From the NCBI GenBank assembly GCA_031263565.1, contig JAISFR010000081.1:1-64000 (forward strand): DNA of 64,000 nucleotides, in the 5' to 3' direction. Shown in pieces: positions 33,375 to 40,453 of the stretch (positions are counted from its first letter, which is position 1; each line of letters begins with the position of its first letter). The notes beneath the pieces are model-generated. The model did no database searches. It saw only the letters and a program-made list of their open reading frames with translations, and was not told the DNA's origin. This DNA is from Candidatus Adiutrix sp. (lineage in GTDB: Bacteria; Desulfobacterota; Desulfarculia; Adiutricales; Adiutricaceae). Position numbers and translations under genes: made by a program.

Positions 33375-33649
33375 AAATCAAAACCATGCTGCCGATCTTC
33401 AGCAGTGTCTTCATGGCCGAACTGGGGGACAAGACCCAGGTGGCCACCATGCTTTTCATGGCCGGCGGCGCGGCCGGCGCGGCCGAGGTTTTCGCGGCGG
33501 CCGGCGCGGCCCTGCTGCTGTCGACTTTTCTGGCGGTCATGTTCGGCGCGGCCATCGGGCGGCTGATTTCGCCCAGGGCCTTAAAGGCCGCCGCCGGCTC
33601 GGTTTTTGTGCTGCTGGGCGCCTATTACCTTTATCAGGGGGTGGCCTGA
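33371..33649 (+). CDS. GDT1/TMEM165 (UPF0016) family half-size membrane protein B
   Basis: A 92-residue three-helix protein with the same FMAELGDKTQVAT signature as its upstream neighbour and clear full-length similarity to it, so the pair arose by duplication. GTG start at 33371 overlaps the previous stop. Its own stop overlaps the next gene's ATG by one base (TGATG). In one-chain relatives the two halves are inverted in the membrane; separately encoded halves would need dual orientation or opposite insertion. Confidence 0.85.
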   Translation: MKIKTMLPIFSSVFMAELGDKTQVATMLFMAGGAAGAAEVFAAAGAALLLSTFLAVMFGAAIGRLISPRALKAAAGSVFVLLGAYYLYQGVA

Positions 33650-34623
33650 TGCTGCGCTATCGCCGGGGTCCGGAAAGCGACCCCTTTTATCGGCTTTATA
33701 AATCTCCGGGCTGGCTGACTGATTACGATCCGCCCCGGGATTTCCCCTTCTGGCTGAACCTGGAATTGAGCAACCGCTGCCAGTTGGACTGTTTTTTCTG
33801 TTCCCGCCAGAAGAGCCTCAGGCCTCTGGGGGACATGGACCCGCATCTGCTTTCGCTCATCGTCCAGGAGGCCGCCCTTTACCCCGAATGCGGCCTGAGG
33901 CTCACCGGCTGGGGGGAGCCCCTGCTCTACCCCCGGCTGGCCGAGGCCGTGCGGCTGATCAAAGGGGCCGGTCTGCCGCTGAAAATTTACACCAACGGCC
34001 TGGCCCTGACTCCGGAGCTGATGGATGTTTTTCTGGAATGCGGCTTGGATGATCTCCAGTTTTCCCTTCAGGGCCTGACCCCGGAACAGTATGAATTCAA
34101 TCGCCGCCGCTCCAGCTACGCCCGCCTCCGGGCCAACCTGGAAATGGCCGCCCGGAGGCGCGGCCGGGCCGGGCGCCCCTTTCTCAGCGTCCTGACTTCG
34201 GTTCTGGCCGACGAGGCCCGGGCGGCCGACCCGGAAGCCTTTGCGGCCGATATGCTGAGCATGGTGGATAAAGTGGCCGTGGATCTGACCAACCTGAATT
34301 TCGTGGCGGAACTGGAGCGGGTCAAGCCCTATCTGGACCGTCAGTCCGGGGGCCTGAGCCGGGGACGCTGTGTGGATGTTTTCCTGGCCCTGGAAATCAA
34401 GTACGACGGCCTCATCCAGTTCTGCGGCCAGGACGCCGACAGCCGTCCGGAACACAGCCTGGGCCGGGTGGGGGAAATCAGCCTCCACCAGGCCTGGCAC
34501 AGCCCGAAAATGAACCGTCAGCGGGACCTGGTGGGCCGCGCCCTGGGGCACGAAAGCTCCGGCGTCTGCCGCCACTGTTACCACAACACCAGCAAATATG
34601 ACCTGTTTAAGGAGTCAAAATGA
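33649..34623 (+). CDS. Radical SAM/SPASM-type protein
   Basis: A 324-residue radical SAM enzyme. The cluster motif is CQLDCFFC (Cys44, Cys48, Cys51), followed by RLTGWGEPLLYPRL. C-terminal cysteines in GRCVDV, IQFCGQD and GVCRHCYHN suggest an auxiliary Fe-S cluster in a SPASM-like domain. The substrate is unknown; such enzymes modify peptides, sugars or protein residues. Translation is coupled to the GDT1 pair upstream (one-base overlap), and the GNAT gene follows directly. Confidence 0.83.
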   Translation: MLRYRRGPESDPFYRLYKSPGWLTDYDPPRDFPFWLNLELSNRCQLDCFFCSRQKSLRPLGDMDPHLLSLIVQEAALYPECGLRLTGWGEPLLYPRLAEAVRLIKGAGLPLKIYTNGLALTPELMDVFLECGLDDLQFSLQGLTPEQYEFNRRRSSYARLRANLEMAARRRGRAGRPFLSVLTSVLADEARAADPEAFAADMLSMVDKVAVDLTNLNFVAELERVKPYLDRQSGGLSRGRCVDVFLALEIKYDGLIQFCGQDADSRPEHSLGRVGEISLHQAWHSPKMNRQRDLVGRALGHESSGVCRHCYHNTSKYDLFKESK

Positions 34624-34632
34624 GGACCGCCC

Positions 34633-35625
34633 TTGCCCGGCCGTGATCTGGCCCCGATGCCGCCGGCTCTGCCGGAACTCCAGGCCGCCCGTATTGTGGC
34701 CGGGACCCTGACTTTGTTATCCCGCGAAATACGGGAGACGGGGCGGCCGGTGGATCTCTGGAGCCCCCCCCTCTACCCGGATTACATCCGCGAGCTTGCG
34801 ATTCAGGTAGGGCGGGGCGAAGCCTTGCCCCTCTGGGTGGAGGAGCGCCATCCGGCCCGGGGGTTGGCCGTTTTCGCCGATTCGCCCTGGGAAAGCGATT
34901 TTTTGGCTTACCGCTGCGCCCGCCTGATGGGGCCCTTTATGGTGGTGGAAGATCAGCGCGACCGGGAGGGGCGGGTGCGCCGCCTGGCCAGTCTGGCCAT
35001 CGAGCAGGGCCGGGCCCAGGGCTGCCGTCTGATGACTTTGAAGACTTTTCACGACCCCGCCGGGCTGCGGGGCTTTTTAGCCGAAGGGTTCATACTGGCT
35101 GAAATCGGGGCCTCCCTGGGCGGGACGCTGCCCAGGGAGGAACTGCCGGTGGAACGCCCCGCCCAGTTCGACTTTCCCCCGGCCGAGGATCTGCGGGAAA
35201 TGGCCGGGGAGGCGGTGGCGTCCCTGGGCGATTTTTTCTATGACGGGCATTTCCGCCACGACCCCGACCCGGGGCCGGAGGCGGCCCGCCGGCTGTGGAG
35301 CCGCATCGCCCGGGACGATCTGGAAGGCGCGGCCGACCCGGCCGTTCTCTTGTGGGATCGCCAAAAAAACCGGGCCGCCGGCCTGGCCACCGTGCGTCTG
35401 GCCGGCCGGGAGGCCCGGCTCTCTATTCTGGCCGTGGGCCCCGCCTATCAGGGCCGGGGTCTGGGGCGGCTGATCATGCATGAAACCCTCAACCGCCTGC
35501 GGGGCCGGGCGGTCCGCCTGGCGGTGGAGACGGCCGCCTACAACCTTCCGGCCTTAAAGCTCTATCAGAGCCTGGGGTTGAACCCCGCCCCGCCGCTGGC
35601 GGCCCTGCATTATCACTATAAGTGA
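34633..35625 (+). CDS. GNAT family N-acetyltransferase, two-part
   Basis: A 330-residue protein. The C-terminal 140 residues are a GNAT domain: LSILAVGPAYQGRGLGRLIMHETL gives the acetyl-CoA pyrophosphate loop (QGRGLG), then AYNLPALKLYQSLGL. This resembles WecD-type sugar amine acetyltransferases. The N-terminal 190 residues look like a second, degenerate acetyltransferase-like or substrate domain. A TTG start at 34633 is supported by GAGG seven bases upstream; the next ATG (34657) has none. It ends the GDT1-radical SAM-GNAT cluster. Confidence 0.8.
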   Translation: MPGRDLAPMPPALPELQAARIVAGTLTLLSREIRETGRPVDLWSPPLYPDYIRELAIQVGRGEALPLWVEERHPARGLAVFADSPWESDFLAYRCARLMGPFMVVEDQRDREGRVRRLASLAIEQGRAQGCRLMTLKTFHDPAGLRGFLAEGFILAEIGASLGGTLPREELPVERPAQFDFPPAEDLREMAGEAVASLGDFFYDGHFRHDPDPGPEAARRLWSRIARDDLEGAADPAVLLWDRQKNRAAGLATVRLAGREARLSILAVGPAYQGRGLGRLIMHETLNRLRGRAVRLAVETAAYNLPALKLYQSLGLNPAPPLAALHYHYK

Positions 35626-35642
35626 CCGGCGTGGCCGAAAAA

Positions 35643-35678
35643 GGAAGAGAGCCGGCGGGGGCTCCCTTCTCTTTTTTT
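35643..35678. terminator. Terminator between GNAT and GcvH-like genes
   Basis: GGAAGAGAGCC (35643-35653) pairs with 35660-35670 with one A-C mismatch, loop GGCGGG, followed by seven T on the forward strand. The reverse read-out has five T, so it may serve both convergent genes. Confidence 0.75.
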
Positions 35679-35711
35679 CAGGCGATTCGTCTTGACGCCC
35701 TGACGCGGACT

Positions 35712-36179
35712 TTAATCGTCGTCCTCGTCGTCGTAATATTCGTCGTCGTCCTCGTCGTATTCCTCGTCGTTCTCGTCGAGTTTGTCGTCGCCGAATTCAT
35801 CATCAATGAATTCGTCGTATTCCTCGCGAGTCATCAGGTCGTCATATTCGGTCATGGAATTCATTTCCATCCGTATCAGCCAGCCCTCTTCGTAAGGGTC
35901 TTCCAAAATGGCTTCCGGAGCGTCAACTATATCCTCGTTGACGGCTGTCACTTCGCCGCTGACCGGGGCCAGAAGCCGCAGTCCGGTGCCGCTGCCGACG
36001 GACACGCGGCCGAAGGGTTCGTCCTTGGAGAATTCGTCGCCTTCCGCCGGGAGGCGGATCTTGGTCAGTTCGTCAAAATCCTCCAGAGCTTCGTCAGTCA
36101 GGCCGATGGTGGCCTGATGGTCGTCTTCCAGACGTATCCAGAGCTTTTCGGCGGAATACCTAAGTACGTGCAGATCCAA
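35712..36179 (-). CDS. GcvH-like protein without lipoyl lysine, with acidic tail
   Basis: A 155-residue protein. Residues 1-107 match glycine-cleavage H protein (WIRLEDDHQATIGLTDEAL, APVSGEVTAVNEDI, DPYEEGWLI). Aligned without gaps to the usual ESVKAxxxxYAPVSG, the lipoylated lysine is replaced by Gly64 (VSVGSGTG), so it cannot carry lipoate in the known way. Residues 111-155 form a tail with 29 Asp/Glu in 45 residues. TTG start with AAGGAGG six bases upstream. It lies 84 bases after lgt on the same strand. No gcvT, gcvP or lipoate ligase genes are near. Confidence 0.8.
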   Translation of the reverse strand: MDLHVLRYSAEKLWIRLEDDHQATIGLTDEALEDFDELTKIRLPAEGDEFSKDEPFGRVSVGSGTGLRLLAPVSGEVTAVNEDIVDAPEAILEDPYEEGWLIRMEMNSMTEYDDLMTREEYDEFIDDEFGDDKLDENDEEYDEDDDEYYDDEDDD

Positions 36180-36263
36180 AGTCGACCTCCTTATCGTCGC
36201 ATACGTTTCTTGAATACTTACCGCATGGCTGTAATAAATTCAAGATAAAAATGAAGGCTTTTT

Positions 36264-37055
36264 TCAGCCGCCCGGCCGGCTGGGCCGGGCGGGCCCTATC
36301 CAGAAAAGCAGAATCAGCCCCGATACGGCTGCCGCCAAGGCGGTCAGGCTGGTCGGGGGCAGCCCGGCCACGATGGCCGCCCCCCGGAAATCGCCCCGAA
36401 AGAATTCCACCAGCAGCCTCAGGAGCCCGGCCGACATCAGATAGAGGGCCGCCAGACGGCCGGGCCGGCTGAAAAAGCGGAGCCGGGATCTGATGATCAG
36501 GAAGAGGGTCAGGGCCAGGATGAAGAGACCGGCCGACTCCATCAACTGGGTCGGCCAGAGCGGCAGCCCGGCCGGGGCCAGGGAACCGGGGGGAAAGATC
36601 AGAGCCAGAGGATTGTCCGGGCCGGCGGGGCCGCCGTAGCAACAGCCGGCCCCCAGGCAGCCCAGACGGCCGACAGCCTGCCCCAGGGCCAGGGAGGGGG
36701 CCATGACGTCGGCGGTCGGCCCAAAGGGCAGGGCATATCGTTTCAGGAAGATCGGCGAGAGGACCAGGGCGGCCAGCACCCCGCCCTGAAACATCAGGCC
36801 GCCCCGCCAATAGGCCAGCATGGCCGCCGGCTGGCCGGCGAATTCCGGCCAGTGGAAAAGGATGTAAAAAATCCGGGAGCCCAGCAGTCCGGCCAGGACC
36901 ATCCAGAAGCAGAAGTCGCGGCAGCGGGCCGCCTTGAGGTTGCGGCGGGCCGCGGTCCAGGAAAAAAGGACCAGGGCGGCCAGGACGCCGGCGGCCACCA
37001 TAAATCCGTAAAAGCTGATTGACAGCGGCCCCAGCCGAAAGGGAACGGGAAACAT
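36264..37055 (-). CDS. lgt: Prolipoprotein diacylglyceryl transferase
   Basis: A 263-residue inner-membrane enzyme that adds diacylglyceryl to the lipobox cysteine of prelipoproteins. Seven hydrophobic segments are visible. The Lgt signature is GRLGCLGAGCCYGG, with the conserved arginine in VGRLGC. The usual FHGG region reads MFQGGVLA. AAGGAG lies six bases before the start, under a strong promoter. Substrates in this window include the alpha-2-macroglobulin (40443) and the lipoprotein at 57285. The GcvH-like gene follows and may be co-transcribed. Confidence 0.9.
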   Translation of the reverse strand: MFPVPFRLGPLSISFYGFMVAAGVLAALVLFSWTAARRNLKAARCRDFCFWMVLAGLLGSRIFYILFHWPEFAGQPAAMLAYWRGGLMFQGGVLAALVLSPIFLKRYALPFGPTADVMAPSLALGQAVGRLGCLGAGCCYGGPAGPDNPLALIFPPGSLAPAGLPLWPTQLMESAGLFILALTLFLIIRSRLRFFSRPGRLAALYLMSAGLLRLLVEFFRGDFRGAAIVAGLPPTSLTALAAAVSGLILLFWIGPARPSRPGG

Positions 37056-37108
37056 GCCAGACTCCTTATCTTGCTTACCCGTCCAATACCGCGGGCCTTC
37101 ATCGACTT

Positions 37109-37137
37109 ATCATATTTCCGGGTTCTTGTCCAGTCAA
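37109..37137 (-). promoter_or_regulatory. Promoter for lgt
   Basis: Reverse strand: TTGACT, exactly 17 bases, TATGAT, about 50 bases before the lgt start. From 37138 to 37284 I see only non-coding sequence between two divergent promoters. Confidence 0.65.
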
Positions 37138-37284
37138 AGCGGCTTGAATGCTTGAATCCAGGTAATCTTTCACGGGTTGCAAATGGTCAAGGTCGCTGCT
37201 TCGGCTCTCAGCTTTCGCCGCGCCTTTCCAGCTTTCTGTGAAGTGCAATTATACCGTAGGCCGCGAATTTGCGAATTCTGCGGC

Positions 37285-37313
37285 TTGAATCCTGGCGGGT
37301 TTTCAAGTAATAT
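37285..37313 (+). promoter_or_regulatory. Promoter for the SPOR-domain gene
   Basis: TTGAAT, exactly 17 bases, TAATAT. Transcription would start near 37320, leaving a leader of about 105 bases. Confidence 0.6.
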
Positions 37314-37424
37314 AGTAACGGGAACCTAAATAATCCAGGCTGCCCTGGCCCGCAAAGTCCCGGAAAGCATAGCCGCAGGCCGCCGTCGGACCGGGATCGC
37401 CTGTTGAGGAATGAGGCATCAAAT

Positions 37425-38048
37425 ATGCTTAAAGGTATTTTTTTGGCTCCCGGGCGGCTCCTGGCCAGGCTTTTCAGGCGGGACCGGCGAAAAGTGTATC
37501 GCAGTGCCCGCAGCCGTTCCGGCGCCGGTCCGGGCACGGTGATTCTGTCGCTGGTCGCCTGGCTGGCCCTGGCCGGGGCGCTTCTTTATTCGATCGACCA
37601 GGCCGGGCTCCTGAAGCAGGCCCTGGATGCGGGCGTGGAAGTGGCCAAAGGCGCCGAGGACGACCCGACCCCGCCGTTGCCTCCCCCGGTGCGGGACAGA
37701 AGCACCGGCGGCCAGTTGAACACCGGGCCGGCCGGTCCGTCTGACGCTGAAATTCCCCCGGGCTCTTCCCATCTGAACGTCTCGCCGAGCCCGGCGGAAA
37801 CCGAGATGTGGCTGGTCATCCTCCACTCCATCCCCAAAAGCGCCCGGGCCGAGGCCGAGCGGCGGCAGAGTCAATATCTCAGCCGAGGCTTGAATGTGGA
37901 AATACTGGACACCGACGCCTTCCCCAAGCTCAGGCCCGGCAACTGGATCATCGCCCAGGGCCCTTTTGACGACCGGGCCAGCGCCCTGGCCGCCGCCAAC
38001 AAAGCCAAAGCCTTCAACGACGGGCTGATGGTCAGGCGCGGCCTCTGA
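37425..38048 (+). CDS. Membrane-anchored SPOR-like domain protein
   Basis: A 207-residue single-pass protein: a basic cytoplasmic start with many Arg, one transmembrane helix (about 37-57, VILSLVAWLALAGALL), a Pro-rich linker (78-125), then about 80 residues (MWLVILHSIPKSARAEAERR to GLMVRRGL) with the beta-alpha-beta pattern of a SPOR/sporulation-related domain. SPOR domains bind denuded peptidoglycan at division sites. ATG 37425 has GAGG upstream; TTG 37404 is less likely. The dispersed repeat copy 2 begins right after the stop. Confidence 0.72.
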   Translation: MLKGIFLAPGRLLARLFRRDRRKVYRSARSRSGAGPGTVILSLVAWLALAGALLYSIDQAGLLKQALDAGVEVAKGAEDDPTPPLPPPVRDRSTGGQLNTGPAGPSDAEIPPGSSHLNVSPSPAETEMWLVILHSIPKSARAEAERRQSQYLSRGLNVEILDTDAFPKLRPGNWIIAQGPFDDRASALAAANKAKAFNDGLMVRRGL

Positions 38049-38063
38049 GTTTGCCGGGCAGCG

Positions 38064-38227
38064 ATTCTCAAAGTAGGCCCGATTATCAAAATAGCCGGTC
38101 GCCCCGGAGAGGGCGACGGAGCGGAGCGACTGGTCAGGTCGGCCAATCAATCCCCTGCCGGGCAAAAATCGCACTTTTTGCCCGGCTACGACCAGAGCAC
38201 TTGAAGATGGAAAGCTACTTTGAGAAT
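38064..38227 (-). repeat. Dispersed double-hairpin repeat, copy 2 (complete, with terminal inverted repeats)
   Basis: Terminal 13-bp inverted repeats ATTCTCAAAGTAG (38064-38076) and its complement (38215-38227) bound a 164-bp element lying opposite to copies 1 and 3. Hairpin A: GCCGGGCAAAAA (38157-38168) with 38175-38186. Hairpin B: GGTCGCCCC (from 38097) region with the GGAGCGACTGG region. It is non-coding and starts 15 bases after the SPOR gene stop. The architecture resembles a MITE. Confidence 0.8.
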
Positions 38228-38244
38228 TACTGTTTGCCGGGCTC

Positions 38245-38273
38245 TTTCATTTCGATTCTCTCTGTGATATATT
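38245..38273 (+). promoter_or_regulatory. Candidate promoter for the CDF exporter
   Basis: A good -10, TATATT (38268-38273), is 17 bases from a weak -35, TTTCAT. Transcription would start near 38280, just before the competing-hairpin leader. Confidence 0.4.
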
Positions 38274-38281
38274 AAGTCTCG

Positions 38282-38404
38282 GGCGGAACTGAAACCGCCT
38301 TCCGGACCACTAAGAAACCGCCGATAAGGCGGTTTCAGCGTTTAGGGGCCGGGGCAACTTGGACACAATCTCAATATCCTAAGACGGCTCAGAGCAGATT
38401 GAGG
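38282..38404 (+). promoter_or_regulatory. Attenuator- or riboswitch-like leader of the CDF exporter
   Basis: GGCGG (38282-38286) can pair with CCGCC (38295-38299). CTGAAACCGCC (38289-38299) can instead pair over 11 bases with GGCGGTTTCAG (38328-38338), which itself can pair with GAAACCGCC (38314-38322). Further down CTCAAT (38370-38375) can pair with ATTGAG (38398-38403), masking the GAGG ribosome site of the exporter. No known metal riboswitch consensus was recognised. Confidence 0.45.
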
Positions 38405-38410
38405 CGCCCT

Positions 38411-39343
38411 ATGTCAAATTCATATAAGGAAGAGAGCCGGGCGGCCGCCCAGGCCGACGGAGGGCCGGGCTGGACCAAATCCGGGGCGGCCCTGGTCTCG
38501 ATCGTTTCCAACAGCACTCTGGTGCTCCTGAAGCTGGCGGCCGGCTTTTTGACCGGCTCGGTGGCCATTATGTCCGAGGCGGTCCATTCGGGCCTGGATC
38601 TGGTGGCCGCGCTGATGGCCTACGTTTCGGTCCGGGTGGCCGAACGGCCTCCGGACAGCCATCATCCTTTCGGGCACGGCAAAGCCGAGTTTCTGGCCGC
38701 TCTTTTCGAAGGCCTTCTGATCATGGGGGCCGGGGGTCTGATCGTCCGGCAGGCCGCCCGGGGCTTTTTCAAGCCCGAACCCATGCCGGAACTGGGCTGG
38801 GGAGCTCTGGTGATGTTGATTTCAGCGCTGGTCAACATCCTGGTTTCGCGCGGCCTCTTCCGGGTGGGCCAACGCGTCGAATCGGCGGCCCTGGTGGCCG
38901 ACGCCTGGCATCTGCGCACCGATGTCTACACCTCCCTGGGTGTTTTCGCGGCCCTGGCCGGCATCATGATCGGGGCTCATCTGGCCCCGGATCTTGATTT
39001 GCTGTTCCTGGACCCTCTCTGCGCCCTGATCGTGGCCGTGATGATCCTCAAAGCCGGGGCCGCCCTCAGTTGGGAGGCCGTCGGCCAGTTGTTGGACCAC
39101 AGCCTGAAACCTGACGAATTGAACCTGATCGTCCGCCATATTCAGGCTCTGGCGCCTCAGATAAAAGGTTACGGGGCAATCAAAACCCGGCGTTCCGGCT
39201 CCTGCCGGCATATTTACATGGAACTGCGGGTCAACGCCGGAATGAGCGTGGAGGCGGGACACAGTCTGGGCGTGGAACTGGTGAAGAGCCTTCAGGAACA
39301 TTTTCCGGATTCCCAGATCAGCTTTCACCTGGACCCCGGATAG
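38411..39343 (+). CDS. Cation diffusion facilitator (CDF) metal exporter
   Basis: A 310-residue inner-membrane H+/metal antiporter. Six transmembrane helices occupy residues 25-225. The metal site is shown by HSGLD in helix 2 and HLRTD in helix 5 (HxxxD pairs), a combination found in Zn/Fe/Mn-type CDFs. HHPFGHGKAEFLAAL is a family hallmark. A C-terminal cytoplasmic ferredoxin-like domain follows (240-310). The start at 38411 has GAGG six bases upstream. The leader holds competing hairpins, so expression may respond to a metal. Confidence 0.92.
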   Translation: MSNSYKEESRAAAQADGGPGWTKSGAALVSIVSNSTLVLLKLAAGFLTGSVAIMSEAVHSGLDLVAALMAYVSVRVAERPPDSHHPFGHGKAEFLAALFEGLLIMGAGGLIVRQAARGFFKPEPMPELGWGALVMLISALVNILVSRGLFRVGQRVESAALVADAWHLRTDVYTSLGVFAALAGIMIGAHLAPDLDLLFLDPLCALIVAVMILKAGAALSWEAVGQLLDHSLKPDELNLIVRHIQALAPQIKGYGAIKTRRSGSCRHIYMELRVNAGMSVEAGHSLGVELVKSLQEHFPDSQISFHLDPG

Positions 39344-39367
39344 TAGCCAGTCAAGGTTTGGTTGATT

Positions 39368-39396
39368 GCTTCGCGATCAGCCTTTCAATTCACGAT
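39368..39396 (+). repeat. 29-nt dispersed repeat, copy B
   Basis: It begins GCTTCGCGATCAGCC and ends AATTCACGAT, matching 22452-22480 at 27 of 29 positions. It lies directly before the terminator at 39400. Confidence 0.55.
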
Positions 39397-39399
39397 ATG

Positions 39400-39434
39400 A
39401 AAAAACCGGGGAGCCAGACGCTCCCCGGTTTTTT
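39400..39434. terminator. Bidirectional rho-independent terminator
   Basis: A 15-bp stem (39400-39414 with 39420-39434) has six A on the left and six T on the right around CAGAC. It serves the convergent CDF and Bax-inhibitor genes. Confidence 0.9.
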
Positions 39435-39453
39435 GAGGCCGTTGAAAAAAGCG

Positions 39454-40188
39454 TCAGTCGCGGGCGCTGCCGAAAAGGCGCAGGAGGAAGAGGAAGATAT
39501 TGATGAAATCCAGATACAAATTCAGGGCGCCCAGGACCACCACCCGGCTGACCTCATCTTCGTCGGAGTCTTGCAGGGCGGTGCCGAAAATGACGCGAAG
39601 CTTCTGGTGGTCATAGGCGGTCAGCCCGGCGAAAATGAAGACGCCGATGACGCAGATGGCCATTTCCATCATGGTGCTCCTGGTGAACCAGTTGACGACC
39701 GAGGCGATGATGAGGCCGATCAGGCCCATGAACAGAAAGCTGCCCCAGGCCTGGAGGGACCGTTTGGTGACCAGGCCGTAAACAGCCATGGCTCCGTAAA
39801 TACCGGCCGTGCAGACAAAGGCCTTGATGAAGGCCGCGCCGGTATAGACCAGCAGGATGGGCGACAGGCAGGCGCCGGTCAGGGCCGAATAGGCCAGAAA
39901 AATGCCCTTGGCGGCAGCGGGCGTCATATGCTGGATGCGGGCGCTTAAAAAAAACACCAGGCCCAACTGACAGGCGAAGCCGACCCAGATGGCCCAGCTG
40001 TTGTTCACAAGGAACATTATGAAGGTCGCCGAATGGGCCAGGACATAGGAAGCCAGGGCGGTGAGGGCCAGGCCGGCAAACATCCAGGTGTAAACTTTTT
40101 GAAAAAACAGGGCTTCGGAGCCGGCCGCGCTGCGGGCCATGACCCCCGGCTGCCGGGAATTGGGAGTGAAATTGGTGAAATCCTGCAT
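39454..40188 (-). CDS. Bax inhibitor-1 / YccA family membrane protein
   Basis: A 244-residue protein with seven hydrophobic helices from residue 30 to the end. The family ending DEVSRVVVLGALNLYLDFINIFLFLLRLFG is complete. E. coli YccA modulates FtsH proteolysis, and BsYetJ is a pH-sensitive Ca2+ leak channel; conserved Asp residues near the C-terminus are present. The start at 40188 has GAGGAG upstream; the open frame to 40281 is unsupported. The dispersed repeat copy 3 lies upstream. Confidence 0.9.
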   Translation of the reverse strand: MQDFTNFTPNSRQPGVMARSAAGSEALFFQKVYTWMFAGLALTALASYVLAHSATFIMFLVNNSWAIWVGFACQLGLVFFLSARIQHMTPAAAKGIFLAYSALTGACLSPILLVYTGAAFIKAFVCTAGIYGAMAVYGLVTKRSLQAWGSFLFMGLIGLIIASVVNWFTRSTMMEMAICVIGVFIFAGLTAYDHQKLRVIFGTALQDSDEDEVSRVVVLGALNLYLDFINIFLFLLRLFGSARD

Positions 40189-40303
40189 TATAAGCCGCTC
40201 CTCTGATTCAGGTTGATGGGATCGAAACCGAAAATAACCTACTGTTGCCCATAATATAACTGTCTTGAAAATAAATTGCAAGTCGATCTTCCGACCGGGC
40301 GCA

Positions 40304-40453
40304 ATTCTAAAAGTAGCTTTCCATCTTCAAGTGCTCTGGTCGTAGCCGGGCAAAAAGGGCGATTTTTGCCCGGCAGGGGACGGATTGGCCGACCCGACCG
40401 GTCGCTCCGCTCCGTCGCCCTCTCCGGGGCGATCTGCTATTTTTAATCGGCCA
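40304..40453 (+). repeat. Dispersed double-hairpin intergenic repeat, copy 3
   Basis: It has the same order as copy 1: ATTCTAAAAGTAG (one change), hairpin A from 40345, hairpin B from 40398, then CTATTTTTAATCGG. The last part matches the end of complete copy 2 and overlaps the final codons and TAA stop (40443-40445) of the reverse-strand alpha-2-macroglobulin gene. Confidence 0.8.

Noticed and set aside
36840-36900. Inactive Lgt because the E. coli FHGG histidine is Gln here
   Set aside because: Other Lgt proteins of the CCYG type also vary at this position, so it is more likely a subfamily feature than a loss of function.
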